NCBI RefSeq assembly: GCF_022370835.2 | Contig: NZ_CP092365.1 | Location: 930,001 to 994,000 of the forward strand | From: Mycolicibacillus parakoreensis | GTDB taxonomy: Bacteria > Actinomycetota > Actinomycetes > Mycobacteriales > Mycobacteriaceae | DNA length: 64,000 nucleotides | Reading direction: 5' to 3' | Part shown: in pieces, positions 1 to 13,084 of the stretch | Position numbering within the stretch: position 1 is the first letter of the stretch | How the letters are laid out: each line of letters begins with the position of its first letter | The notes under the pieces: generated by a model | What the model saw: only the letters and a program-made list of their open reading frames with translations | What the model was told of the DNA's origin: nothing | The model's database searches: none | Translations under genes and position numbers: made by a program

Positions 1-440
1 AGAGTCCTAACGATGGACTCGCCGAGGTCGTAGAAGATATTGATCTGTGGGGCCAGCAGCCCGATGAACGGAACCCAGCCGACGCCCCATGACAACAGGT
101 TGGCGCCGTACTGCACCCAGGGTTCGACACCGTCGTAGATCGCTTGGATCCCCTCAGCCACCGGGGCCAGGAAATTACCTGTTGCTGAGGCGGCGATGCT
201 GATCGTCTCCCCGATGTCCGGAGCAGCGGGCAGGGTGTCGAGCACCGAGGCCAACGTCGGGGCCAGCCACCCTGAGACACTGTCGACCAGATCCAGCGCC
301 GCCGACCCCGTCAACTCGATCGACGGGATCGACCAGGCCGGGGCCGGGGTCACCGGAGCCGCGGCGACCGGCAGCGCGACCACCGTCGCACCGAGCAGCG
401 CGAGCCCCGCCGGGGCGGTCCTTCGGGTTGTCGCGGTCAT
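1..440 (-). CDS. Exported mycobacterial protein of unknown function (3' end outside window)
   Basis: Reads leftwards from an ATG at 440 and runs off the window, so at least 146 residues are present. A Shine-Dalgarno GAAGGAGG lies just upstream. The N-terminus (MTATTRRTAPAGLALL) is a signal peptide with two Arg followed by an Ala/Val-rich core ending near APVTPAPAW. The rest is hydrophobic and aromatic, with short motifs such as PWVQYGANLL and IFYDLGESIV. It resembles small secreted mycobacterial proteins sometimes mis-annotated as PE-PGRS, but no PE or PPE motif is visible. I do not recognise a function. In M. tuberculosis the equivalent position beside fbiC is occupied by PE12. Confidence 0.7.
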   Translation of the reverse strand, partial: MTATTRRTAPAGLALLGATVVALPVAAAPVTPAPAWSIPSIELTGSAALDLVDSVSGWLAPTLASVLDTLPAAPDIGETISIAASATGNFLAPVAEGIQAIYDGVEPWVQYGANLLSWGVGWVPFIGLLAPQINIFYDLGESIVRT

Positions 441-472
441 CGCCCCTCCTTCACACGCCCTGCACACATCAT

Positions 473-487
473 CTGAGAAATTATCAG
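473..487 (-). promoter_or_regulatory. AT-rich near-palindrome with -10 box for the exported-protein gene
   Basis: CTGAGAAATTATCAG is an imperfect palindrome in otherwise very GC-rich DNA. On the minus strand it contains TAATTT (478-483), a TANNNT -10 match, about 38 bases before the ATG at 440. A repressor or activator site overlapping the promoter is possible. This is inference from the base pattern only. Confidence 0.4.
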
Positions 488-559
488 TCTGGGGGCCGTG
501 GCGGGGCGCTTGGGCGCGCGCGTCGGCCCCGGGCTCGGCGGCCCCGGTCGCGGCGGGGA

Positions 560-565
560 TAGTGT
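560..565 (+). promoter_or_regulatory. -10 box (TAGTGT) of the fbiC leader
   Basis: TAGTGT fits the mycobacterial TANNNT -10 consensus. Six bases downstream is an ATG (572), the typical spacing for a leaderless transcript. fbiC itself begins 75 bases further on. Confidence 0.45.
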
Positions 566-571
566 GAACAG

Positions 572-601
572 ATGAACAGCGCACGGGGTGATGGAGAGTG
601 A
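572..601 (+). CDS. Candidate leaderless short ORF (9 codons) upstream of fbiC
   Basis: ATG at 572 lies six bases after a TAGTGT -10 box and opens a nine-codon frame, MNSARGDGE, ending at TGA 599-601, 45 bases before the fbiC GTG. Many mycobacterial transcripts start exactly at an AUG or GUG, and such leaderless short ORFs are known to be translated. Whether this one is translated, or regulates fbiC, cannot be read from sequence. It may be chance. Confidence 0.3.
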   Translation: MNSARGDGE

Positions 602-646
602 AGAGGTGCGCGGAATGAATCGCGAACGGACCTGGGTTACCCGGAC

Positions 647-5918
<5,272 letters not shown>

Positions 5919-5924
5919 CGGAGC

Positions 5925-5930
5925 AGGGTA
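5925..5930 (-). promoter_or_regulatory. -10 box (TACCCT) of padR-fadH, leaderless spacing
   Basis: On the minus strand TACCCT is followed by six bases and then the GTG start of the PadR gene at 5918, placing the expected transcript start at the start codon. Confidence 0.5.
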
Positions 5931-5945
5931 CGTCGCGCCAGGCGC

Positions 5946-5980
5946 CTATGCAACTGAGTGCACTGCAGTAATGTGCATAG
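5946..5980. promoter_or_regulatory. Candidate PadR operator: perfect 7-bp inverted repeat
   Basis: CTATGCA (5946-5952) and its exact reverse complement TGCATAG (5974-5980) flank a 21-base centre that contains the self-complementary AGTGCACT. The element lies between the divergent PadR and fdxC genes and is AT-richer than its surroundings. PadR proteins bind widely spaced dyads of this sort, so an autoregulatory operator is the best guess. Confidence 0.5.
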
Positions 5981-6067
5981 TAGGGTCGGGAGCGGGGACA
6001 GAGCGTGGCACCGGATCGGTGTGTGTGCAGATTGGAGTGGCTGGTAACCGCGCCTCCGGCCATCCGA

Positions 6068-6073
6068 TAGTGT
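6068..6073 (+). promoter_or_regulatory. -10 box (TAGTGT) for fdxC
   Basis: TAGTGT fits TANNNT and lies about 40 bases before the fdxC GTG, leaving a short leader that includes the strong GGAGGAG ribosome site at 6100-6106. Confidence 0.4.
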
Positions 6074-6112
6074 GAGCGGCTGCATCGTGACCCGCGGATG
6101 GAGGAGACCTTC

Positions 6113-6439
6113 GTGACGTACGTGATCGCTGAACCTTGCGTCGACGTCAAAGACAAGTCCTGCGTCGAGGAGTGTCCCGTCGACTGCATCTACGAGGGCA
6201 ACCGGATGCTCTACATCCACCCCGACGAGTGTGTGGACTGCGGCGCCTGCGAGCCGGTCTGCCCGGTCGAGGCGATCGCCTACGAGGACGACCTGCCCGA
6301 GGAGTTCGAGCAGTACATCGGCCTCAACGCCGACTTCTTCGAGGAACTGGGCTCACCCGGCGGTGCGGCGAAGGTCGGCATGGTCGAGCACGACCCCCCG
6401 CAGATCAAGGATCTGCCGCCCCAGGGCGGAGACGACTGA
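6113..6439 (+). CDS. fdxC: Ferredoxin FdxC (7Fe type)
   Basis: Small electron carrier of 108 residues. It has cysteines at 9, 17, 21 and 25 and then the Cys40-x2-Cys43-x2-Cys46-x3-Cys50-Pro motif, consistent with one 3Fe-4S and one 4Fe-4S cluster. The sequence is nearly identical in plan to M. tuberculosis FdxC (Rv1177). An in-frame ATG at 6098 exists, but the GTG at 6113 is preferred because a GGAGGAG site lies seven bases upstream and the product MTYVIAEPC matches the family N-terminus. dapC follows 23 bases downstream and is probably co-transcribed. Confidence 0.95.
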   Translation: MTYVIAEPCVDVKDKSCVEECPVDCIYEGNRMLYIHPDECVDCGACEPVCPVEAIAYEDDLPEEFEQYIGLNADFFEELGSPGGAAKVGMVEHDPPQIKDLPPQGGDD

Positions 6440-6462
6440 GCGGGGGCACCCGACGCCGGGCG

Positions 6463-7542
6463 GTGTCGGCGTCGCTGCCGGTGTTCCCGTGGGACACCCT
6501 GGCCGAGGCCGCCGCGACCGCCAGGGCGCACCCCGACGGCATCGTCGACCTCTCGGTCGGCACCCCGGTCGACGCGGTCGCCCCGGTGATCCGCGCGGCG
6601 CTGGCCGCGGCCGGCGACCAACCGGGCTACCCGACCACCGCGGGCACCGCCGCGCTGCGCGACGCGATGCGCACCGCGCTGGCCCGCCGTTACGGCGTCA
6701 CCGATCTGCCTGAGTCCGCGGTGCTGCCGGTGATCGGCAGCAAAGAACTCATCGCCTGGCTGCCCACCCTGCTCGGGTTCGGCGCCACGGACACGGTGGT
6801 GGTCCCGGAGCTGGCCTACCCGACCTACGAGGTCGGCGCCCGGCTGGCCGGCAGCGCGGTGCTGCGCGCCGACGCGCCGGGCACCCCGGCGGCGCTGCTG
6901 TACCTGAACTCCCCGAGCAACCCCACCGGGCGGGTGCTGGAGGCCGCACGGCTGCGTGAGCTCGTCGGCTGGGCGCGCGACTGCGGGGCGGTGGTGGTCT
7001 CCGACGAGTGTTATCTGGGGCTGGGCTGGGACCGCGAACCGGTCTCGGTGCTGCACCCGGCGGTGAGCGACGGCGACCACGCCGGGCTGCTGGCGGTGCA
7101 TTCGCTGTCGAAGACGTCCTCACTGGCCGGCTACCGCGCCGGTTTCGTCGCCGGGGACCCGGCACTGGTCACCGAGCTGCTCGCGGTGCGCCGGCACGCC
7201 GGAATGATGGTCCCCACCCCGGTGCAGGCCGCGATGGTCGCCGCCCTCGACGACGACGAGCACGAGCGCGCCCAACGGCAGCGCTACGCCCGCCGGCGCG
7301 CCGCGCTGCTGGGCGCGCTGCGCGCGGCGGGGTTCACCGTCGATCACTCCGAGGCGGGGCTGTACCTGTGGGCCACCCGCGGTGAGCCCGGGCGCACCAC
7401 GGTCGACGGGCTGGCCGACCGCGGCATCCTGGTCGCACCCGGGGAGTTCTACGGTCCCGACGGGACCAACCACGTGCGGGTCGCGCTGACCGCCACCGAC
7501 GAGCGGATCGACGCGGCGGTGACGCGGCTGACGGCGCGTTGA
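6463..7542 (+). CDS. dapC: N-succinyldiaminopimelate aminotransferase DapC
   Basis: Class I/II PLP-dependent aminotransferase of 359 residues that forms N-succinyl-L,L-diaminopimelate for lysine and peptidoglycan synthesis. Visible family marks are the YLNSPSNPTGRV substrate/PLP motif, VSDECYLGLGW (the PLP-contacting Asp and Tyr), and SLSKTSSLAGYRAG with Lys217 as the Schiff-base residue. The GTG start gives the N-terminus MSASLPVFPWDTLAEA, matching Rv1178. Two other enzymes of the pathway, dapD and dapE, are also in the window at 15.8-19.8 kb. Confidence 0.94.
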   Translation: MSASLPVFPWDTLAEAAATARAHPDGIVDLSVGTPVDAVAPVIRAALAAAGDQPGYPTTAGTAALRDAMRTALARRYGVTDLPESAVLPVIGSKELIAWLPTLLGFGATDTVVVPELAYPTYEVGARLAGSAVLRADAPGTPAALLYLNSPSNPTGRVLEAARLRELVGWARDCGAVVVSDECYLGLGWDREPVSVLHPAVSDGDHAGLLAVHSLSKTSSLAGYRAGFVAGDPALVTELLAVRRHAGMMVPTPVQAAMVAALDDDEHERAQRQRYARRRAALLGALRAAGFTVDHSEAGLYLWATRGEPGRTTVDGLADRGILVAPGEFYGPDGTNHVRVALTATDERIDAAVTRLTAR

Positions 7543-7592
7543 GCGGCCGCGCACGGCCGAAATTTCCGCCCGCGGCCGGTGCGGCCCACCGG

Positions 7593-7598
7593 TATGTT
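7593..7598 (+). promoter_or_regulatory. -10 box (TATGTT) for the kinase gene
   Basis: TATGTT fits TANNNT and is the only AT-rich hexamer between dapC and the kinase. A GTG (7605) stands six bases downstream, giving leaderless spacing for a short ORF; the kinase GTG is at 7635. Confidence 0.45.
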
Positions 7599-7604
7599 CA
7601 CTGT

Positions 7605-7631
7605 GTGCAGGGTCGAAAGGTGAGGGGATAG
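7605..7631 (+). CDS. Candidate leaderless short ORF (8 codons) upstream of the kinase
   Basis: GTG at 7605, six bases after a TATGTT -10 box, opens MQGRKVRG and ends at TAG 7629-7631, four bases before the kinase GTG. The kinase ribosome site (GGTGAGGGG) lies inside this frame, so translating the short ORF could affect initiation of the kinase. This is inference from position only; chance occurrence is possible. Confidence 0.3.
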   Translation: MQGRKVRG

Positions 7632-7634
7632 CAC

Positions 7635-9398
7635 GTGCTGGGCGTCGGCGCCGTCATCGCGGGCTACCGGGTCGAGCGGGTGCTCGGCGTCGGCGGCATG
7701 GGTGCGGTGTACCTGGTGGCCAACCCGGAGCTGCCCCGCCGCGACGCGCTGAAGGTGCTCTCCGCCGGGCTGTCCAGCGATGACAGCTTCCGGGCGCGGT
7801 TCATCCGCGAGGCCGACGTCGCCTCCCAACTCGACCACCCCAACATCGTGTCGATCTATCGGCGCGGCACCACGGCCGACGGCCAGCTCTGGATCGCCAT
7901 GCAGTTCGTCGACGGGGCCAACGCCGATCAGGCGATGCGGGCGGGGCAGATGAACCCGCAGCGCGCGGTCCGCATCGTCGGTGACGTCGGCCGGGCGCTG
8001 GACTACGCGCGCCGGCGCGGGGTGATCCACCGCGACGTGAAACCGGCGAACATCTTGCTCACCGGAGGCGACGGCGACGAAGAACGGGCCTTACTGGGCG
8101 ACTTCGGGATCGCACGGGCGCTCGACGACGTCGGCCTGACCGGCACAGCCGGGGTGATGGCGACGGTGTCCTACGCGGCCCCCGAGGTGATCGCCGGCGG
8201 GCAGGTCGACGGGCGCGCCGATCTGTATTCGTTGGGGTGCACGCTGTTCCGGCTGCTGACCGGGCGCTCACCGTTCGAGGGGACCGGCTCGCAGGCGTCG
8301 GTGATCATGGCGCACCTGCAGTCCCCGCCGCCGCGGATCACCGCGGTGGCACCGTGGCTTCCGCCCGCCCTGGATGCGGTGCTGATCAAGGCGTTGGCCA
8401 AAGACCCCGCCCAGCGTTACGCCAGCGGGGTGGAGTTGGCCGCCGCCGCCGACGCGGCGCTGCGCTCCGGGGCACCCCCGGCGCCGTCGGCACGCCCCGC
8501 CGGCCCGGTGTGGGCGCCACCGCACCCGGCCGCGCCGCCGCAGCCGCAGCCGCAGCAGTTCGCCGGGGCGCCGGCGTTTCCCGGCCCGCCGGGATCGCCG
8601 CGACCGGGCCGGATCCGGACGGTGGCGCTGGCGCTGACCGGGGTGCTGGTGGCGATCGCCGCGGTGATCGGTGTGCTTCTGGTGGCCCGCGAGTCCGGGC
8701 ACTCCGGTGCCACGGCGCAAGACTCGACGACGACGCCGCCGGGCAACCCCGCGGTGAGCACCGGCCCGACCAGTGCGTCGAGCACCCCGGGATCGATCGC
8801 CCCGGCCGGCGCCGTGCCGGTGTCGGCGCTCAGCGACCTGCTGCTGAGCCCCGCCGAATTGAGCAGCGCGATCGGTGTCCCGCCGATGACGGTGGTCAAC
8901 GACGAGCACAGCATGTGGAACGACACGATCGTCGACAAGGACTGCGACAGCGTGGTGATGGTCAACGGGCAGGCCGACTACGCCGGCAGCGGCTACACCG
9001 CCATCCGCTGGCAGGCACTGAAAGACAACCCCGGGGACTGGCGGTGGGACGTCGGTCAGACGGTGGTGTCGTTTCCGCGTGCCGACGACGCCTCGAGCTA
9101 CGTCGCCCATGCCGCCGAGATCTGGAAGAAGTGCGCCAACCGCACCGTCAACACCCGCGCCGCCAAGGACACCGACGCCCCGGACACGATGTGGACGATC
9201 GGCCCGGTCGCCGACGCCGACGGCATCATCTCGACGACCCGGGTTCCGCAGGGCGCGACCAACGGGATGTGCCAAGAGGGACTGTCGTCCCGCGACAACG
9301 TGGTGATCCGGGTGTGGGTGTGCCAGCTCGACGGCGGCTCGATGGTGGTGCGCGACTTCCTCGGCGCGATCGCCGAGAAGGTCAGCGCGCACAGCTGA
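7635..9398 (+). CDS. PknH-like transmembrane serine/threonine protein kinase
   Basis: 587 residues. The cytoplasmic kinase domain (about 1-275) has the glycine loop GVGGMG (18-23), Lys40, HRDVKPAN with catalytic Asp134, and DFG at Asp156. A Pro/Ala-rich juxtamembrane linker (about 280-325) and one membrane helix near 329-351 follow. A roughly 200-residue external domain resembles the PknH sensor domain, with Cys residues in KDCDS, KKCANR, GMCQEG and WVCQLD that could form disulfides. M. tuberculosis pknH (Rv1266c) is not at this position, so this is a relocated or additional paralogue. The external ligand is unknown. GTG start with ribosome site GGTGAGGGG. Confidence 0.9.
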   Translation: MLGVGAVIAGYRVERVLGVGGMGAVYLVANPELPRRDALKVLSAGLSSDDSFRARFIREADVASQLDHPNIVSIYRRGTTADGQLWIAMQFVDGANADQAMRAGQMNPQRAVRIVGDVGRALDYARRRGVIHRDVKPANILLTGGDGDEERALLGDFGIARALDDVGLTGTAGVMATVSYAAPEVIAGGQVDGRADLYSLGCTLFRLLTGRSPFEGTGSQASVIMAHLQSPPPRITAVAPWLPPALDAVLIKALAKDPAQRYASGVELAAAADAALRSGAPPAPSARPAGPVWAPPHPAAPPQPQPQQFAGAPAFPGPPGSPRPGRIRTVALALTGVLVAIAAVIGVLLVARESGHSGATAQDSTTTPPGNPAVSTGPTSASSTPGSIAPAGAVPVSALSDLLLSPAELSSAIGVPPMTVVNDEHSMWNDTIVDKDCDSVVMVNGQADYAGSGYTAIRWQALKDNPGDWRWDVGQTVVSFPRADDASSYVAHAAEIWKKCANRTVNTRAAKDTDAPDTMWTIGPVADADGIISTTRVPQGATNGMCQEGLSSRDNVVIRVWVCQLDGGSMVVRDFLGAIAEKVSAHS

Positions 9399-9455
9399 CC
9401 GCCCCCGGGTCGATGAGCCCAAGCCGCGGCACCCAAACAGGTTCCGATGTTCCGG

Positions 9456-10346
9456 TTATTCGCAGGCGACGCCGTCGCGGTCACCGTCGAGTTCGGGGCG
9501 ATAGCCCGGGCTGCCGGCATACAGCGGGGCGGCCCCGGCCTCCTGCGCTGCCGCGCAGTTCGGGAAATACACCGCCGCGCCGTCCACCGGTGGGGGCAGC
9601 GGCGGTGCGACCGGCGCCGGGATCGGGGCCGGCGCGGCGGGCGGGTCCGGGCAGTCGTCGGTGAGGATCCGGGCGATCGCGTCGTGTTCGGCCTGGGTGA
9701 CCCAGAGTCCGTAATCGGCTTTCACCTGGACGATCCGGGATACATAGGCGCACCGGTAGGCCTTGTTCGGGGGTAGCCAGGTCGCGGCGTCGCCGTCACC
9801 CTTCTGCTCGTTGATCGGCCCGGAGGTGGCCTGCAGGTTGAGTGGATCGTTGGCGAAGTCGCGCCGGGTGGCCGCGTCCCACTGCCCGGCGCCCTTCTGC
9901 CAGGCGTCGGAGAGGGCGACCACATGGTCGATCTGCACCTGTGCGGAGGTGCCGCGGCCGCGCTGAAAGTCGATCACGGTGCCGGTGTAGGGGTCGTGGA
10001 GGACCCCGCGCAGCACGACGCAGCCGTCGGTGCCCGGTTTGAGCTCGGTGTCGGCGAGATCGCGGCGCAGGATGTCGTTGCGGGTGTCGCAGCCGTTGTG
10101 CCCGCCGGCCACGGTCACGTCATCACTCCAGGCCTGACCGAACAACTCCCGGTCGTAGCCGGTTTTGGGGGCCCGGCCCTTGACCGCGAGGCCGGCCAGC
10201 AGGGTGACGGCCGGATCGGCGGGCGCCTCGGAGGTGGCCACCGGGGTCATCGCGAGCGGGGTCGCGGCGGTGGGGCCGGTGCAGCCCGCGAGAATGATCG
10301 CCGCGGCCCCCAGCGCCGCTGCACGCGCAGAAGATGCCCGCCTCAA
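9456..10346 (-). CDS. Secreted lipoprotein with HNH (DUF1524) nuclease-like and Excalibur domains
   Basis: 296 residues. It has a signal peptide with lipobox LAGC (Cys about 22), then a GmrSD-C/DUF1524-type HNH domain with the IDHVVALSDAWQKGA motif, FANDPLNL and the N-x2-KGD-x-DAATWLPP signature. After a Pro-rich spacer comes a C-terminal Excalibur calcium-binding module (YFPNC...DGDRDGVACE). Similar secreted HNH proteins are common in actinobacteria and are presumed extracellular DNases. The start is a TTG with ribosome site AGGGAG six to seven bases upstream. It follows an HTH gene on the same strand by 110 bases. Nuclease activity is inferred. Confidence 0.85.
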   Translation of the reverse strand: MRRASSARAAALGAAAIILAGCTGPTAATPLAMTPVATSEAPADPAVTLLAGLAVKGRAPKTGYDRELFGQAWSDDVTVAGGHNGCDTRNDILRRDLADTELKPGTDGCVVLRGVLHDPYTGTVIDFQRGRGTSAQVQIDHVVALSDAWQKGAGQWDAATRRDFANDPLNLQATSGPINEQKGDGDAATWLPPNKAYRCAYVSRIVQVKADYGLWVTQAEHDAIARILTDDCPDPPAAPAPIPAPVAPPLPPPVDGAAVYFPNCAAAQEAGAAPLYAGSPGYRPELDGDRDGVACE

Positions 10347-10456
10347 CGCTGACTCCCTGGATTCTCGTGGGCCGCCGTGGTCCGGTTCGGCTCGGCGGGA
10401 CCGCCGGTGGAGTCACCGTAAGCGATCACGCGGCGAAACCGGCCGATCCCGGCGGC

Positions 10457-10705
10457 TCAGCGCGCCGACACCTCGAGGTTGAGCCCGAGCACGCTGGTGA
10501 TCGCGACGACCAACTCCAGTTTCACCGAGCCGGCACCGTATTCGACCGCCTGCACGCTGGAGCGGGACACGCCGGCGAGTTCGGCCAAGGATTGTTGGGT
10601 CAGCCGCAGGTCGATGCGGCGCGCGGCGACGCGTTCGCCGATCCCGGCGATCGCCGGCGTGGACGTCGCGCGGCTGGGACTGGTTCGACGTGGACCGGTC
10701 ACCAC
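10457..10705 (-). CDS. Small HipB-like helix-turn-helix (XRE) regulator
   Basis: 82 residues. The core LRLTQQSLAELAGVSRSSVQ is a clear XRE helix-turn-helix, followed by VEYGAGSVKLELVVAITSVLGLNLEV, the pattern of the y4mF/HipB antitoxin-like family. No hipA or other toxin gene is adjacent; the next gene on the strand is the secreted nuclease. A ribosome site AGAGGGGG precedes two tandem GTG codons. The divergent upstream region contains the palindrome ACTATAGT. It may act as an autoregulator and control the neighbouring ctaD-like gene, or be the remnant of a toxin-antitoxin pair. Confidence 0.8.
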   Translation of the reverse strand: MVTGPRRTSPSRATSTPAIAGIGERVAARRIDLRLTQQSLAELAGVSRSSVQAVEYGAGSVKLELVVAITSVLGLNLEVSAR

Positions 10706-10778
10706 ACCCCCTCTATCGGTGCGAGGCTGGAAAAGCGTTGGCCACGACGACGATCGCCCGGAAGGCCAGATTTAACGT

Positions 10779-10794
10779 ACTATAGTTCGGTATA
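10779..10794. promoter_or_regulatory. AT-rich palindromic promoter/operator between HTH gene and ctaD-like gene
   Basis: ACTATAGT (10779-10786) is a perfect 8-bp palindrome, so TATAGT reads as a TANNNT -10 box on both strands. A second TATA follows at 10791-10794 (TATAGTTCGGTATA). It lies 74 bases before the HTH gene start and about 100 bases before the ctaD start. A shared divergent promoter under control of the HTH protein is a reasonable hypothesis. Confidence 0.45.
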
Positions 10795-10887
10795 AGGCAG
10801 TGCACCGCGCCGCCTCACTGCCGCCCCGACGGAAGGTGCCGGTGGAATGTTGCATGGCAATCCGCAAAACGGGGTACGGGTGATGGT

Positions 10888-12633
10888 GTGACGACCTTCG
10901 CTGACCGCACCCGCGAGCCCAGCACCACCGAACCGACGCCGGTGCGGCCCTATCCGCCGCGCACCGGGGCGCGTGGCACGTTGCTCTACAAGGCGATCAC
11001 CACCACCGACCCGAAGCTGCTCGGGATCATGTATGTGATCACCACGTTCAGCTTCTTCCTCATCGGCGGGCTGATGGCGCTGTTCATGCGCCTGGAGTTG
11101 GCGGCGCCGGGGCTGCAGTTCCTCTCCAACGAGCAGTACAACCAGCTGTTCACCATGCACGGCACGATCATGCTGCTGCTGTACGCCACCCCGGTGGTGT
11201 TCGGCTTCGCCAACATGGTGCTGCCGTTGCAGATCGGCGCCCCCGACGTGGCGTTCCCGCGGCTCAACGCGTTCAGCTACTGGCTGTATCTGTTCGGCGC
11301 GCTGATCACCGTCAGCGGGTTCATCACCCCCGGCGGCGCCGCCGAATTCGGCTGGACCGGCTACACCCCGCTCTCCAACGCGCTGCACTCACCGGGCGCC
11401 GGCGCGGACCTGTGGATCACCGGGCTGGCGGTGGCCGGGCTGGGCACCATCCTCGGTGCGGTCAACATGATCACCACCGTGGTGTGCATGCGCGCGCCGG
11501 GCATGACCATGTTCCGGATGCCGATCTTCACCTGGAACATCCTCATCACGATGATCATGGTGCTCATCGTGTTCCCGTTGTTGACCGCCGCGCTGCTCGG
11601 GCTGGCCTTCGACCGTCACCTCGGCGGGCACGTCTACGACCCGGCCAACGGCGGGGTGATCCTGTGGCAGCACCTGTTCTGGTTCTTCGGCCACCCCGAG
11701 GTCTACATCGTGGCGTTGCCGTTCTTCGGCATCGTCACCGAGATCTTCCCGGTGTTCAGCCGCAAACCGGTGTTCGGCTACACCATGATGGTCTACGCGA
11801 CGATGGCGATCGCGGGGCTGTCCACCGCGGTGTGGGCGCACCACATGTTCGCCACCGGCGCGGTGCTGCTGCCGTTCTTCTCGCTGCTGAGCTACATGAT
11901 CGCGGTGCCGACCGGGATCAAGTTCTTCAACTGGATCGGCACCATGTGGAAGGGCCAACTGACGTTCGAGACCCCGATGCTGTTCTCGGTCGGCTTCGCC
12001 GTGACGTTCCTGGCCGGTGGGCTCTCCGGGGTGATGCTGGCCAGCCCGCCGATCGACTTCCACGTCACCGACACCTACTTCCTGGTGGCGCACTTCCACT
12101 ACGTGCTGTTCGGCACGATCGTGTTCGCCACGTTCGCCGGGATCTATTTCTGGTTCCCCAAGATGACCGGGCGGCTGCTCGATGAGCGGCTGGGCAAGCT
12201 GCACTTCTGGTTGACCTTCATCGGGTTCCACACCACGTTTTTGGTGCAGCACTGGCTGGGCAACGAGGGCATGCCGCGCCGCTACGCCGACTACCTCGAC
12301 ATCGACGGCTACCAGCCGCTGAACATCGTCTCGACGACCGGCGCACTGATCCTGGCGGTCTCGATGCTGCCGTTCGTGTGGAACGTGTTCAAAAGCTGGC
12401 GCTACGGCGAGGTCGTCACCGTCGACGACCCGTGGGGCTACGGCTGTTCGCTGGAGTGGGCGACCAGTTGCCCGCCGCCGCGGCACAACTTCACCGAGCT
12501 GCCGCGGATCCGCTCCGAGCGCCCAGCCTTCGAGCTGCACTACCCGCACATGATCGAGCGGATGCGGGCCGAGGCGTACATCGGCGCCGGCCACCCGCCG
12601 CACAGCCACCTCGGGGTCAAGACCGCCGACTAG
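10888..12633 (+). CDS. ctaD: Cytochrome c oxidase subunit I, CtaD-like
   Basis: Catalytic haem-copper subunit of the aa3 oxidase, 581 residues with about 12 membrane helices. Ligands are visible: His91 (MHGTIM) and His404 for haem a, His402 (HFH) for haem a3, His269 with Tyr273 (HPEVY, cross-linked pair), and His318-His319 (AHHMF) for CuB. The C-terminal [15 protein letters not shown] is the actinobacterial signature. The main mycobacterial ctaD lies near serB2 (Rv3043c), not here, and the N-terminus ([12 protein letters not shown]) departs from the usual TTDHKLIG, so this may be a second copy. No ctaC or ctaE is adjacent. GTG start, weak ribosome site. Confidence 0.93.
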   Translation: MTTFADRTREPSTTEPTPVRPYPPRTGARGTLLYKAITTTDPKLLGIMYVITTFSFFLIGGLMALFMRLELAAPGLQFLSNEQYNQLFTMHGTIMLLLYATPVVFGFANMVLPLQIGAPDVAFPRLNAFSYWLYLFGALITVSGFITPGGAAEFGWTGYTPLSNALHSPGAGADLWITGLAVAGLGTILGAVNMITTVVCMRAPGMTMFRMPIFTWNILITMIMVLIVFPLLTAALLGLAFDRHLGGHVYDPANGGVILWQHLFWFFGHPEVYIVALPFFGIVTEIFPVFSRKPVFGYTMMVYATMAIAGLSTAVWAHHMFATGAVLLPFFSLLSYMIAVPTGIKFFNWIGTMWKGQLTFETPMLFSVGFAVTFLAGGLSGVMLASPPIDFHVTDTYFLVAHFHYVLFGTIVFATFAGIYFWFPKMTGRLLDERLGKLHFWLTFIGFHTTFLVQHWLGNEGMPRRYADYLDIDGYQPLNIVSTTGALILAVSMLPFVWNVFKSWRYGEVVTVDDPWGYGCSLEWATSCPPPRHNFTELPRIRSERPAFELHYPHMIERMRAEAYIGAGHPPHSHLGVKTAD

Positions 12634-12649
12634 AGCCGTGAGCTGGCCG

Positions 12650-13084
12650 TCAGCGGCGCGTCGTCGCGACCAGCGCGTCGAGCTCGTCGGCGTTGACGCC
12701 GGTCAGCTTCCGGTGCATGGCCCAGGCGATGCGGGCCGCCTCGGTTTTCGCCCGGCGCGCCATCGGCCCGCGGTACATCGCGTCGATGGTCGCCACCCAG
12801 GTGGACAGCCAGCGCACGAAATGCTGACCGGCCAGCGGGGTGCGATCGTGCACAGCCAGGTGCGCCGGCAGCGGGCTACCGCGATACAGCCCGGCGTGAA
12901 ACAGCACCGTCTCCCAGAAGTCGGCCATCAACGGGATGTGGGAGTCCAGGCCGCTGACCTCACGGACCTGTGTGAACGGCACCCCGAGCACGTCGTCGAC
13001 GAGGACCTGGCCGTAGAAGCGGCGCAGCAGGGCCTCCACATCGGCGCGGTCGGTGATGTCGGTGGTGCCGGCCGGGTCAGTCAT
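12650..13084 (-). CDS. Group III truncated haemoglobin
   Basis: 144 residues of the short 2-over-2 globin fold. Family marks include FYGQVLVDDVLGVPF near the B/C helices, MADFWETVLF (E-helix Trp) and HLAVHDRTPL...QHFVRWL, in which His88 is the likely proximal haem ligand. Group III globins are linked to oxygen or NO chemistry and peroxide protection, but roles are poorly defined. The ATG overlaps the end of the upstream regulator by eight bases, so the two form an operon. The gene converges on the ctaD-like oxidase gene with a 16-base gap. Confidence 0.9.
   Translation of the reverse strand: MTDPAGTTDITDRADVEALLRRFYGQVLVDDVLGVPFTQVREVSGLDSHIPLMADFWETVLFHAGLYRGSPLPAHLAVHDRTPLAGQHFVRWLSTWVATIDAMYRGPMARRAKTEAARIAWAMHRKLTGVNADELDALVATTRR

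Noticed and set aside
1..440. PE12 or PE-PGRS protein by synteny with M. tuberculosis
   Set aside because: The N-terminus is a cleavable-looking signal peptide, not the PE fold, and no PE motif is seen.
10457..10705. Type II HipBA toxin-antitoxin system
   Set aside because: The HTH protein is HipB-like, but no HipA kinase or other small toxin ORF lies next to it.
10888..12633. Possible complete cytochrome oxidase operon
   Set aside because: Only subunit I is present; no ctaC, ctaE or qcr genes are found in the flanking sequence.
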